Of a stretch of 64,000 bases of DNA, positions 1 through 8,076 are shown piece by piece. A program made the translations under genes and the position numbers. How positions within the stretch are numbered: position 1 is the first letter of the stretch; the number at the start of each line of letters is the position of its first letter. The notes under the pieces were generated by a model. That model ran no database searches. It was not told where the DNA came from and was given only the letters and a program-made list of their open reading frames with translations. The stretch comes from Haladaptatus sp. R4 (lineage in GTDB: Archaea > Halobacteriota > Halobacteria > Halobacteriales > Haladaptataceae). The stretch covers positions 1 to 64,000 of the forward strand of contig NZ_LWHG01000002.1 in NCBI RefSeq assembly GCF_001625445.1, in the 5' to 3' direction.

Positions 1-329
1 CGAACCACCCGTACACCTCGGTGCTGCGCTGGGCGACGCCGGATTTGGGCATGGACATGTCGGTGACGGGCGACTTCCCGATGCGGAAAATCGACATTCC
101 GGACCCGGTGAACCCGCCGAGCGGGTGCCGGTTCCACACGCGGTGCCCGGAAGCGCGTGAGGTGTGCACGCGTGAGACGCCAGAACCGATGGACGTCGGC
201 GACGCGTCGGTCTGCGCCTGCTTCCGCGTCGAGGAGAACCACGAGTACTGGAACAGTCCACCAATCGAAGACCCCCAGGAGGGCGATATCGACGTGGATG
301 GAAGTCAAGGGACGTCCAACGCCGATTGA
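1..329 (+). CDS. Oligopeptide/dipeptide ABC transporter ATP-binding protein, C-terminal fragment
   Basis: Only the last ~109 codons are in the window; the reading frame is open from base 3 to a TGA at 327-329. The visible part is the C-terminal oligopeptide/dipeptide transporter domain that follows the nucleotide-binding domain in OppD/OppF and DppD/DppF proteins. It has the typical HPYT start, the NPPSGCRFHTRCP cysteine motif and later cysteines (VCACF) that in this family hold an iron-sulfur cluster or metal. Walker and signature motifs lie upstream, outside the window. The protein would energise import of peptides or related solutes together with permeases encoded to the left. The tail after the domain is acidic, as expected for a haloarchaeon. 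OppF-like versus DppF-like cannot be told from this piece. Confidence 0.9.
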   Translation, partial: NHPYTSVLRWATPDLGMDMSVTGDFPMRKIDIPDPVNPPSGCRFHTRCPEAREVCTRETPEPMDVGDASVCACFRVEENHEYWNSPPIEDPQEGDIDVDGSQGTSNAD

Positions 330-474
330 GTTCGTGGATTCGAATCGACGGAGTTGATTTTTGGAAAGTTGGAACGACTACACGAGCGATGATCGGGTGG
401 CGATCAATATAGCGACATAGAATTTATCAGTGCCGGATCGGACGGAGAGTTTCGGCGAATCGCGAGGAGGCACG

Positions 475-726
475 TTATTCGGGCTGGGCTTCGGAACGGG
501 CACGGTCGAAGATCGCCTGTCGAATCCACATTCGCTTGTCCCGTTCGGATGGGAACGTCAGGTCCATATCGTCGAGTGCGTCCTGGATGTGGAGATAGAA
601 CTCCATCGAGTCCTTGATCGACTCGGAACGGGAGTACGTGGGTTCTTTCGTTCCCAACTCTTCGTCGAAGCGCTCGATGAGGTCGTCGTCTTCTCCGATC
701 CAGATTCCGACGGTATTTCCGGGCAT
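475..726 (-). CDS. Small acidic protein, possible ribbon-helix-helix type
   Basis: An 83-residue acidic ORF. It opens with a short beta-like stretch (NTVGIWIGE) followed by a helical, charged region containing SRSESIKDSMEFYLHIQDAL. That pattern resembles the strand-helix-helix of small RHH/CopG DNA-binding proteins of haloarchaea, but no diagnostic motif is present, so the function is open. It stands alone: the transporter gene to the left is on the other strand and the integrase module lies ~600 bases to the right. Codon usage is GC-rich at third positions like neighbouring genes, which supports it being real. The ATG at 726 is the only in-frame start that keeps the first strand. Confidence 0.65.
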   Translation of the reverse strand: MPGNTVGIWIGEDDDLIERFDEELGTKEPTYSRSESIKDSMEFYLHIQDALDDMDLTFPSERDKRMWIRQAIFDRARSEAQPE

Positions 727-1325
727 ACTGACAGCGACAGACCGGGCAGGAATAAACCTTACAGGTCGGAACGGTGATCACGGTCGTTGCTGCGCTGTCG
801 AGGGGACGGTCAGTAGTGATGACCACGATGCGCCTCGTAGACCGCCCAATAGAGCCGTTCGATGGGGCGGTTGCAGGTCTCCATCGACCGAAGGACTGGG
901 TGCTAACGACCGGCAAGCCGAACAGTGCTGGCTAGGATGATAGCTACTCGGTGACTGGCGACGAATCGATGACCTCGCTCGTCTGCCAGTGTAGCCAAAC
1001 GCCCTGCAGAACGATCCTAAAAAGAAATATGAATGAGACATATGTCCGAAGGTTTCGAGGAAAATGACAAACGATCCATCTACAAAACATTTATAAATAG
1101 TGTCCCCGTTGGACGACCGAACCAACACGAACGACTGCCCCGAAAAAACCCGAAACGGACTGCAAGGCTGCAAGGGAATTCTGCAAGGTCGGTGCATATT
1201 GGCCTGCAAGGACGCGCGAAAATCGCAACACGTCGTCGGGGTGGTTGTTGTCCCACAGAGGGAGATTAGTTCGCTTATCACAGAATGTGGGACAGCTTGA
1301 TATGCCCTGCGTGAGATGAGAAATC
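727..1325. other. Gap before integrase module
   Basis: No convincing gene. A 24-codon ORF at 810-884 on the minus strand has protein-like composition but is too short to trust. A TATA-like TTTATAAAT lies near 1088-1096, and four copies of an 8-mer occur at 1160-1211 (listed separately). The last 40 bases before the next gene hold a purine-rich GAGATGAG that could be its ribosome binding site. Confidence 0.5.
1160..1211 (+). repeat. Four CTGCAAGG direct repeats upstream of the integrase pair
   Basis: CTGCAAGG occurs at 1160-1167, 1168-1175, 1181-1188 and 1204-1211. All copies are in the same orientation with start-to-start steps of 8, 13 and 23 bases. They lie 115-166 bases upstream of the small gene that precedes the integrase. 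Clustering of an exact 8-mer suggests a binding array, either an operator or arm-type sites for the recombinase; which one cannot be told from sequence. Confidence 0.6.
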
Positions 1326-1721
1326 ATGGTCGAAGAGGGAACCGAACGGACCGTCGTCAAGACACATATTCCAAAATATCAGAAAGAACAGTGGCGATCC
1401 GACGCCGACGAACTCGACATGAGCCAGAGCGAATTCGTCAAGGCGATGGTTCAAGCCGGTCGGCGGGGGTTCGAACTCGATCCCGTGGAAGGTACTTCTA
1501 GCGACTCAACCCCTAGGGGTGATGACCTCGAAGAGAGGGTGCTCGAAACCCTCGCAGAGGAGGGAAACCTGTCGGGGGGCGAACTAATCGAACAGCTCAT
1601 GGGGGACTTCGAGGAGCGACTCGACGAAGTGCTCAGCGAACTCCAATCTCGGAACCGTGTTCAGTACAGCGTGCGGCACGGAGGGTACGTGCTAGTCGAG
1701 GGAACGGATGGCGGCGAGTAA
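1326..1721 (+). CDS. DUF5805-like protein paired with integrase
   Basis: A 131-residue protein. Residues ~8-50 (ERTVVKTHIPKYQKEQW, then MSQSEFVKAMVQAGRR) form a strand-helix-helix like a ribbon-helix-helix domain. Residues ~67-125 look like a small winged-helix or degradation-type module ending in a GGYVLVEG strand. I recall such proteins as the DUF5805 family, encoded directly ahead of XerC/D-like integrases in haloarchaea; the label is from memory. Its stop codon lies inside the start of the integrase gene (14-nt overlap), so the two are translationally coupled. It is probably a DNA-binding partner or regulator of the recombinase. Start chosen at ATG 1326, preceded by GAGATGAG. Confidence 0.8.
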   Translation: MVEEGTERTVVKTHIPKYQKEQWRSDADELDMSQSEFVKAMVQAGRRGFELDPVEGTSSDSTPRGDDLEERVLETLAEEGNLSGGELIEQLMGDFEERLDEVLSELQSRNRVQYSVRHGGYVLVEGTDGGE

Positions 1722-2766
1722 CCCCCCCGATCCGAATCCCGACGACCCGGTTGGGTACTTCCTCCAGGACCTCCTCTACCACGGTAAGAGCGAGCGAACG
1801 CGAGACGCCTACGAACGCGTTTTACGACGGTTCGAGGCGTTCATCACCGACCCCGACCGAAACCCGTCGGGTCGGTCGGTCGCCCCAGGGGAGGCGACAC
1901 AACGTGACTGCATAGCGTGGATTCACACCCTGCGGGGGAAGAACGCGGAGAGCACGATTGCAACCTACGCGGCCTATCTCCACCGGTTTTACGCCTACAT
2001 GACGCAGGTCGGCGCGTTCGAATCGAATCCGATGGCGCTCGTGGTCGAGGAGATGAACGAGTCCATCGACAAGGACCCGACTCGGCGTGAGATTTCGGTC
2101 GTACAAATGCGGGAGTTCGTGGACGGAATCTCCCACCCGTTGGAGCGGGCGGTCGTCTGCACGCTGTTGAAGACGGGAATGCGCGTCGGCGAGGTGAGCA
2201 ACCTCGACGTGCGGGACGTGAATCTCACCGACGAAGTCGTCCGGTCGGCGTACGACCTCGGGAGACGGCCGCAGCTCAGTGGCCGTCCCGACTCGATCTT
2301 TATCGGAGCGGACGCGGTTCGTGGGAACGTCGTGAATGGGGAGGAACGAACCGCTTCGAACAAGCGAAAGCGGGAGACAATCGTCCCCGTGGACGACGAA
2401 CTCCGAGAGGTGCTCCTTCGGTGGTTGGCGATCCGGCCGGATTCACAGTCACCCGCGGAACCGCTGTTCGTCAGTACGAGTGGCAATTGGGGCGAGCGGC
2501 TCACGCCGAAGATGATCCGCAACATCGTGGAACGACACGCCCGCGAAGCCGGATGGTATCGAACCGGCGGCGGTGCGGAAGAGAACGTCACCCCCCACTA
2601 CTTCCGGCACTTTTTCACCACACACCTCCGCGACCGAACCGGCGACCGCGGTATCGTGAAATACCTCCGCGGCGACGTGGCGAGCGACATCATCGACACC
2701 TACACGCACAACTGGGGCGACAGGGTCCGGGAAGTGTACGAGGAGAACATCTACTCGCTACTGTAA
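1708..2766 (+). CDS. Tyrosine recombinase/integrase, XerC/D-like
   Basis: A 352-residue site-specific recombinase. Residues ~12-125 form the SAM-like core-binding domain, with the catalytic domain from ~128 on. Active-site residues are visible: Arg159 in TGMRVGE, a Lys-rich strand SNKRKRETIVPVD (~217-229), His297 and Arg300 in HYFRHFFTTH, and the nucleophile Tyr332 in DTYTHN. The second histidine of the usual LGH motif is replaced: nine residues before Tyr332 the sequence reads RGD, placing Asp323 there. The gene overlaps its upstream partner by 14 nt. Proteins of this type resolve chromosomes or integrate elements. I see no clear phage or plasmid genes beside it, so it may be a chromosomal Xer-like enzyme or the relic of an integrated element. 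Confidence 0.92.
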   Translation: MAASNPPDPNPDDPVGYFLQDLLYHGKSERTRDAYERVLRRFEAFITDPDRNPSGRSVAPGEATQRDCIAWIHTLRGKNAESTIATYAAYLHRFYAYMTQVGAFESNPMALVVEEMNESIDKDPTRREISVVQMREFVDGISHPLERAVVCTLLKTGMRVGEVSNLDVRDVNLTDEVVRSAYDLGRRPQLSGRPDSIFIGADAVRGNVVNGEERTASNKRKRETIVPVDDELREVLLRWLAIRPDSQSPAEPLFVSTSGNWGERLTPKMIRNIVERHAREAGWYRTGGGAEENVTPHYFRHFFTTHLRDRTGDRGIVKYLRGDVASDIIDTYTHNWGDRVREVYEENIYSLL

Positions 2767-3087
2767 CCGTCCCCGCTGCCCGATCGAGGTATTTCCGTTC
2801 TGCAAACCGCTACTCGACAGTCGATTCGTAGCGATAGAACCCCTTTTACATGATAACACCCCACATGATTTTTCGCAGAGCGGGAGTCTCCTCGGACACA
2901 TAAATTGTATTTCGCTATATCAAGCGGTCGGGGAGGGGTTTAGGAAAATGGTATCTGTCTATAATTTCTGACGGGCGGAAACAGTGGAACCGATGACGGG
3001 AGACGGCGAATGGCGAAAGACGTCTCGAACGCTGCAGCAGGAGTGGTATGAGAAAATATTTGGCAGAAATGATCTGTACTAACCGGT
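2767..3087. other. Gap after integrase
   Basis: No ORF of protein-like composition and no tRNA or clear att-type direct repeat was seen. The stretch is more AT-rich than the flanking genes, with possible TATA elements near 2900-2920 and at 3055-3062 (AATATTT), the latter ~30 bases ahead of the next start. Confidence 0.45.
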
Positions 3088-3303
3088 ATGGGTAGCGTCA
3101 TGTTCAAGTCGGCACTGCTGGGGGCCGTTATCGGATTTTGCTGCGGTTTGGTTTTGTTCGGAGTGCTCGGAGCGGGTGTCGGTTTCCTGTTCGGTGGCGT
3201 CATCGGCGTTCTGTTCGGGTCGTTACTGCTGAAGCCGATAGAGGATGTGAATCGCAAAATCGTGGAGTTAGAACGACGGGTCGAACGGTTAGAGGGCGAA
3301 TAG
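3088..3303 (+). CDS. Small two-TM glycine-zipper-like membrane protein
   Basis: A 71-residue protein. Two hydrophobic Gly-rich segments (roughly residues 5-27 and 28-48) carry repeated GxxxG-like spacing (GAVIGFCCG, GVLGAGVGFLFGG), and a short amphipathic charged helix at 52-71 (NRKIVELERRVERLEG) has a heptad pattern. This suggests a membrane hairpin with a cytoplasmic coiled-coil tail that oligomerises. No function is assigned. It is convergent with the rhodanese gene that ends 33 bases downstream. The ATG is preceded by a TATA-like element but no strong Shine-Dalgarno, so it may have a short or absent leader. Confidence 0.7.
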   Translation: MGSVMFKSALLGAVIGFCCGLVLFGVLGAGVGFLFGGVIGVLFGSLLLKPIEDVNRKIVELERRVERLEGE

Positions 3304-3335
3304 GAGTGGAATCGACGGAGAATCGATGGGGGGTC

Positions 3336-4211
3336 TTATTCACGCCGGATTTCGGCGCGTTGTCCCTTCTCTATCGGCGCACCGACCGTGTTCCCCCACT
3401 CCACCCACGACCCGTAGTAGTTACGGACGGTCTCGTAGCCGAGCAGTTCGTGCAGCACGAACCACGTCAGCGCGGAGCGTTCGCCGATCCGACAGTACGT
3501 GATGATCTCGTCCATGCTCTCGATACCCGCGTCATCGTAGATTTCGCGGAGTTCGTCCGCCGATCTGAATCGCCCCTCGCCATCGACGACTTGGCTCCAC
3601 GGGACGTTGACCGCCCCGGGAATGTGGCCGCCGCGCTGGACGCCCTCGTTCCAACCGGGCGGCGCGAGGATTTCGCCGCGGTATTCCTCCGGCGTTCGAA
3701 CGTCGACGAGCGACGCTTCGCGTTCGATCGCGTCCATAACGTCGGGTTGGTCGGCGCGAATGGATCGGTTCGGCGCGGTTACGTGATACGACCGTTCCGG
3801 GAACTGGGGTATCTCGTCGGTGAGGGGTGCATCCTGGTCCACCCACCGGTCACGTCCACCGTTCAGCAACCGCACGTCCTCGTGCCCGTAGTAAGTGAGA
3901 AGCCAGTAGGCGTGGGCGGCGAACCAGTTCATCATGTCCCCGTACAGGACGACGGTCGATTCCTCGGAGATACCGAGACTCCCGAGTAGTTCCTCAAAGG
4001 CCGCTTTTGTCGGCACGTCGAACCTGGTCGAGTCCTGGAGTTGGGTTTTCCAATCGATCTTCAGCGCCCCTGGGATATGCCCCTCGTCGTAGTTGTTCGG
4101 GTCGATATCGACTTCCACCAACCGAAAGGAGGGATCGTCGCGCTGGAAGTCGTCGAGTCGGTCGACCACCCACCCGACGGAGACCAGCGCGTTGGTGGCA
4201 TCGTTTGTCAT
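3336..4211 (-). CDS. Thiosulfate/3-mercaptopyruvate sulfurtransferase (two rhodanese domains)
   Basis: A 291-residue tandem rhodanese. The N-terminal domain (~5-135) has lost the catalytic loop: where Cys would be it reads VVLYGDMMNW. The C-terminal domain (~150-285) has the active loop CRIGERS with Cys240 as the sulfur acceptor. CRIGERS is typical of thiosulfate:cyanide sulfurtransferases rather than mercaptopyruvate enzymes (CGxG type). It moves sulfane sulfur from thiosulfate to acceptors such as cyanide or thiols, in the cytoplasm. It is last in a minus-strand run with an HTH_10 regulator and a YeiH-type transporter, which points to sulfur handling or detoxification. Start ATG 4211 gives a normal full-length protein. 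Confidence 0.93.
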   Translation of the reverse strand: MTNDATNALVSVGWVVDRLDDFQRDDPSFRLVEVDIDPNNYDEGHIPGALKIDWKTQLQDSTRFDVPTKAAFEELLGSLGISEESTVVLYGDMMNWFAAHAYWLLTYYGHEDVRLLNGGRDRWVDQDAPLTDEIPQFPERSYHVTAPNRSIRADQPDVMDAIEREASLVDVRTPEEYRGEILAPPGWNEGVQRGGHIPGAVNVPWSQVVDGEGRFRSADELREIYDDAGIESMDEIITYCRIGERSALTWFVLHELLGYETVRNYYGSWVEWGNTVGAPIEKGQRAEIRRE

Positions 4212-4266
4212 TGTGGAACGTTACACCGGGAGCCGCATTAATCCCATGTTGCCGATAGATGAGGAT

Positions 4267-5001
4267 TCATTCGAGCCACCTGTCGGCTTCGTCGCCACCG
4301 GCGTAGCGACGAACGAGTTGGGCTTCGGCCTGTCGAAGGCGATAGGAGAGCGTCGAGCGGGGGATTTCGAGGTCATCGGCGATTTCGTCGAGCGTCGCCG
4401 CGCGCGGTCGCTCGTAGTAGCCCGCTTCGAGCGAGGCGCGGAGTGCGACTTCCTGTTCCTCGGGGAGCGAGACGGTGAACGAATCCTGTCGCCAGCCACT
4501 CGCATCGCGGAGGTGTCCCATTCGAAACGAGAGACCGGGACCGAGTCGCGCCCCGAGGTCGTCGTAGAAGACGCCGATGTTCCGGTCCGAGCGCATCAAA
4601 ATCCGCCACCAGTGGGTCGATTCGCGGCGGCGGGTCTCGAATATCAACCCCGCCGGGAGGTGTTTCCCCGCGAGGGTGTGAACGGACTCACAGCCCCGAA
4701 TGTCCGTCAGATACGTGTAGAGGACGAGTTCGTTCGAGGAGCGTTCGAGCACGTCGTGATAGCGCGTCGCGTCACACCGTTGTGCGGTTATCGACTCGCC
4801 ACAACACGCGTCGTCGAATCGAACCGCTTCGATCCGGTCGAGCGCGGACTGTGGCCCGGAAATGCGTTCGATTCGCCAGAACCGGTCTTCGGTCACGAAT
4901 CCATCGAGCGAGTGTGCAACGACGGTCGGATGGTCGATGAAGACATCCATGATCGGGTCCGCACCCGGTTCGTATTCGATGGCAAACGTGAACTCCCGCA
5001 T
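4267..5001 (-). CDS. HTH_10 (bacterio-opsin activator-like) transcriptional regulator
   Basis: A 244-residue regulator. Residues ~178-232 are the HTH_10 domain: a long helix (LPEEQEVALRASLEAGYY), then TLDEIADDLEIPRSTLSYRL, the classic end of this archaeal family. The N-terminal half is a putative sensor domain with a cluster of cysteines (Cys66, Cys67, Cys76, Cys104), which could sense redox or reactive sulfur; that is inference from context only. It lies 49 bases after the YeiH-like gene and 55 before the rhodanese gene, all on the minus strand, so it probably controls this local sulfur operon. Confidence 0.88.
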   Translation of the reverse strand: MREFTFAIEYEPGADPIMDVFIDHPTVVAHSLDGFVTEDRFWRIERISGPQSALDRIEAVRFDDACCGESITAQRCDATRYHDVLERSSNELVLYTYLTDIRGCESVHTLAGKHLPAGLIFETRRRESTHWWRILMRSDRNIGVFYDDLGARLGPGLSFRMGHLRDASGWRQDSFTVSLPEEQEVALRASLEAGYYERPRAATLDEIADDLEIPRSTLSYRLRQAEAQLVRRYAGGDEADRWLE

Positions 5002-5050
5002 CTACGTCGAGGCAACTCCCGCGCGAGCAAAAAGACTGCCGTTGGCGATT

Positions 5051-6058
5051 TCAGAACAGCACCTGTACGACGAACAACATAGCCGTGGCGACGACGAGCA
5101 GGGCGAAGAAAACGACGAGTATCGGTTTGTACCCCGTCGAGCGGAGTTCGTCGAGCCGCGTTTCAAGCCCGAGACCGGCGAACGCGAGCAGGAACGCCCA
5201 ATCGGACGCGTTCGAAAGCGACGTGATCTGCTGGCCGGAGAGGAATCCGAGATTCGCGACGAGGAGGACGGCCAGAAATCCGAAGACGAATTTCGGGAAC
5301 GTTTGCCAGAGGAACCGCCAGCCTCCGGGGACGTCGCCGTCGTTCGAGTCCGAAGCGTCGCCCGTCCGGCGAGCGTAGTACACCGCGTACGCGATGGCGG
5401 CGAGTCCGATCATCGAGTTGCGAGTGAGTTTCACCAGCAGTGCCCACTGGCCCGCGGTCTGCGAGAACGAGAACCCGGCGGCGGTTACCGGTCCCGTGCT
5501 GAACATGGTCAGCCCCGCCCAGATGCCGAAGACGGTACTCGAAAGGCCGAGTGCGTGACCGACGGCCGGATAGACGAAGAGCGTCGTCGAATCGAACAGC
5601 AGGACCGTCGCGGCCGCGTAGGCGATGTGGTTCTCATCGACGCGGATGCTCTCCGCGATGGCGACGACGGCTGACACCCCGCAGATACCGGAGCCAGCGG
5701 CCAGCAACGATCCGGTCTCCTCGTGAATCGAGAAGACGAGGCGTGCGAGCAGTTCGACGAGGAGAACCGTCGTCGTGACGGTGGCGACGACGAGCAGGAG
5801 GATGGTGGGTCCGGCGGCGACGACGCGGTCGAGCGCGACGCTCGCACCCATGACGACGATACCCGCTTCGAGCCAAACCTTGTGCGTCTCGACGCCGGGA
5901 CGCGCCCAGTCCGGAACGCCGTACGTGTTACCGACGAGGAGACCGATGAGAATCGTGACGATGAGATAGTTGACGCCGGGAACGACGGACGTGAAAGCCC
6001 GGGCGAGGAGTCCGATGGTGAGGAGGGCGATGATTCCGGGAACGACAGTTCGTTTCAT
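5051..6058 (-). CDS. YeiH/UPF0324 family putative sulfate or sulfonate exporter
   Basis: A 335-residue integral membrane protein with about ten hydrophobic helices, the usual length for the family. The signature AGSGICGVSA is at residues 121-130, and LEAGIVVMGASVAL lies in an early helix, both typical of YeiH-type proteins. Members are annotated as putative sulfate exporters and are often next to sulfur or taurine genes; the real substrate is not settled. It follows a 41-codon membrane ORF by 3 bases and precedes a regulator and a rhodanese on the same strand, which fits export of sulfite, sulfate or a related anion produced by sulfur transfer. Confidence 0.9.
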   Translation of the reverse strand: MKRTVVPGIIALLTIGLLARAFTSVVPGVNYLIVTILIGLLVGNTYGVPDWARPGVETHKVWLEAGIVVMGASVALDRVVAAGPTILLLVVATVTTTVLLVELLARLVFSIHEETGSLLAAGSGICGVSAVVAIAESIRVDENHIAYAAATVLLFDSTTLFVYPAVGHALGLSSTVFGIWAGLTMFSTGPVTAAGFSFSQTAGQWALLVKLTRNSMIGLAAIAYAVYYARRTGDASDSNDGDVPGGWRFLWQTFPKFVFGFLAVLLVANLGFLSGQQITSLSNASDWAFLLAFAGLGLETRLDELRSTGYKPILVVFFALLVVATAMLFVVQVLF

Positions 6059-6061
6059 GGG

Positions 6062-6187
6062 TTACCACGGAATGGTGATGCCGAACGAGACGATGACGAC
6101 GACTGAAAGACCGACACAAACCGCCTGCCAGTCGTTTTCGAGTTCGGTCCACCAGCGCCGGGCGCGTTCGGAGATACTATCGCTCAC
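6062..6187 (-). CDS. 41-residue single-TM companion of the YeiH-like transporter
   Basis: A short ORF with a GTG start at 6187 and TAA at 6062-6064, ending 3 bases before the transporter ATG. An amphipathic N-terminus rich in Arg and Trp (ERARRWWTELENDW) is followed by one hydrophobic helix (AVCVGLSVVVIVSFGITI). A longer in-frame start at 6250 exists but its extra residues look non-coding. Tight spacing and conserved-looking composition suggest an accessory subunit of the transporter; that role is inferred. Confidence 0.6.
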   Translation of the reverse strand: MSDSISERARRWWTELENDWQAVCVGLSVVVIVSFGITIPW

Positions 6188-6265
6188 TGTGGAAGATAGT
6201 CGGCACGGAATCCAGATACGAATTTGGTTGGCGCACGCCAAGGTTGGCACACGCCAACTGTCGAA

Positions 6266-7417
6266 TCACCCTCTAAGTGATTCGACGGGGGGGTCGTTCG
6301 CCGCTTTCCACGCGGGGTATAGACCACTCAGAACGCTCGCTACGACCGCGAATCCGAAGCCGTAAACGAGGTACTGGGAACTCTCCCACCCGAACACCTG
6401 AACCGGATCACCGGCGAGTAGTTGGAACAGCAACAGTCCAACGGCGAGAGAGACACCGGCACCGACGACTCCGCCGATACCGCCGAGGAACGCCGCTTCA
6501 GCGAGGATCATTCGAAGCACTTCCCCGCGGCGAATACCGACGGCTCGAAGCACCCCGATCTCCCCTCGACGTTCGATGATGCTCATGAGCATGACGTTCA
6601 GTATCGAGATGCTTGCGACGATCAGCGAGATGGAACCGACCCCGAGCAGTGCAAGGCTCAGCGTATCCAGAAACGAACTGATTCCGTCCTGAACGTCCAT
6701 GGAGGAGCTGACCCGCAACACCTGCTCGTCTTCGGTATTGAACTGTGAGTCCAGCGCGTTCGCTATTTCGGTGGACTCATCGCCGTTCTCGGCGACGATA
6801 GTGACCGAGTCGTAGTTTCGTTGATCAGAAAGGGCCGAAATCGGCAACACGAGTTCACCCTGTCCGCCGAAGAACCCCTGCTGGTCGGACGCGATGAATC
6901 CTCGGATTCGATACTGTCGCCCATCGTACTCGACGGGATCGCCGATTTCGAGACCGAGTTGGGTGGCCGTGGTCTCGCTCAGCAACGCCCCCGATCGGAG
7001 GCGCTCCGGCGACTCCCCCTCGGAGACGTTGTACAGAACGCTCGCCTGTGTCACGCCGGTCACGCTGACACGGGCCCCCTGACCGCTCCGGGAAGTGAGT
7101 CGCGTCTGGTTGGATTTCTGGGGAACCACGTCGACATCGGCGGCGATTCCCTGAATCCGGGAGAGTTGATCGTCCGTTATCCCATCGGTGGTGATATCCT
7201 GTCCAGGCGAAACCGTAACCTCGTTCGCCAAACTACCCAAATCCGACTGTGCTTGCTGTTGGAGTGCCACGCTCGCCATCCCGAGCGACGCGATCGCGAC
7301 CACGCCGATTATAATGCCGAGGGCAGCTAACCCAGTTCTGACCCGATTGCGGCCGAGGCTGCGCCACGCCATCTGCATGCTGGGAACTCGCCACAGGACG
7401 TCGGCGAGGGACATCAT
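6266..7417 (-). CDS. ABC transporter permease, FtsX/MacB type
   Basis: A 383-residue permease with the MacB/FtsX plan: one TM near the N-terminus (after WRSLGRNRVRTGLAALGI), a large extracytoplasmic domain (~45-255), then three TMs in the C-terminal third (including SISILNVMLMSIIERRGEIG and the final LVYGFGFAVVASVLSGL). The conserved cytoplasmic motif ERRGEIGVLRAVG, which couples to the ATPase, is present. Its ATG overlaps the ATPase stop as ATGA. With the ATPase and a large secreted protein it forms one operon. Family members extrude lipids or peptides or work as mechanotransmitters rather than as importers. Confidence 0.93.
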   Translation of the reverse strand: MMSLADVLWRVPSMQMAWRSLGRNRVRTGLAALGIIIGVVAIASLGMASVALQQQAQSDLGSLANEVTVSPGQDITTDGITDDQLSRIQGIAADVDVVPQKSNQTRLTSRSGQGARVSVTGVTQASVLYNVSEGESPERLRSGALLSETTATQLGLEIGDPVEYDGRQYRIRGFIASDQQGFFGGQGELVLPISALSDQRNYDSVTIVAENGDESTEIANALDSQFNTEDEQVLRVSSSMDVQDGISSFLDTLSLALLGVGSISLIVASISILNVMLMSIIERRGEIGVLRAVGIRRGEVLRMILAEAAFLGGIGGVVGAGVSLAVGLLLFQLLAGDPVQVFGWESSQYLVYGFGFAVVASVLSGLYPAWKAANDPPVESLRG

Positions 7418-8076
7418 TGAATCTCCCCGTCGACGAGACGCACCACGCGATCGGAATACTCGACCAATTGCTCGTCGTGCGTCACGGACACGATCGCGAT
7501 GTTTTCGTCCTCCTTGAGGCGGGTCAGTTCGTCGAGTATCGTCCGTCCCGTGTCCTGATCCAGATTGCCGGTCGGTTCGTCCGCGAGGACGATCTCAGGT
7601 TCGTTGATGAGCGCGCGAGCGATGGCGACACGTTGGCGCTGTCCACCGGATAGCTGGTCGGGCGTGTGTTTGAGTCGCTCTTCGAGGCCCACGCGTTGGA
7701 GGAGATCGACGGCGCGGTCCCGCCGGTCGATCGACGTGTCCCACATCGAGGGGAGTTCGACGTTTTCGACCGCGGTGAGCATCGGCAGGAGATGGAAGTC
7801 CTGAAACACGAATCCGATACCCGACCTTCGTTCCTCCGTGAGTTCGTCCTCGGAGAAGTCGGTCACGTCCCGACCGTCGAGCGTAATCGTCCCCTCCGTC
7901 GCTGTGTCGAGCAACCCAATCATGTTTAGCATCGTGCTCTTTCCGGATCCGGAGGGTCCGATCACGGTGACCATCTCTCCTCGGTCAGCGTGGAAATCGA
8001 CCCCTTTCAGCGCTTCGACGAACTCCTCACCGTTCCGATACCGTTTCACCACATCGAGAAGTTCGATGACACTCAT
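7414..8076 (-). CDS. ABC transporter ATP-binding protein, LolD/MacB type
   Basis: A 220-residue ATPase of the LolD/MacB subfamily. Walker A GPSGSGKS, the signature LSGGQRQR, Walker [11 protein letters not shown] and the switch histidine in SVTHDE are all visible. Start chosen at ATG 8076 because it overlaps the stop of the upstream secreted-protein gene as ATGA, the same coupling used between this gene and the permease; the ATG at 8088 would add four residues. It powers the FtsX-like permease. A LolD-type ATPase plus a MacB-type permease is complete without other subunits, usually as a dimer of each. Confidence 0.94.
   Translation of the reverse strand: MSVIELLDVVKRYRNGEEFVEALKGVDFHADRGEMVTVIGPSGSGKSTMLNMIGLLDTATEGTITLDGRDVTDFSEDELTEERRSGIGFVFQDFHLLPMLTAVENVELPSMWDTSIDRRDRAVDLLQRVGLEERLKHTPDQLSGGQRQRVAIARALINEPEIVLADEPTGNLDQDTGRTILDELTRLKEDENIAIVSVTHDEQLVEYSDRVVRLVDGEIQ

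Noticed and set aside
810-884. 24-codon minus-strand ORF ending in EAHRGHHY
   Set aside because: Composition looks protein-like but the ORF is too short, has no partner gene and no clear promoter; only a homology search could save it.
1708-2766. Integrated element bounded by the integrase
   Set aside because: I could not find att-type direct repeats, a tRNA gene or cargo genes in the window; the integrase could be a chromosomal Xer-like enzyme.
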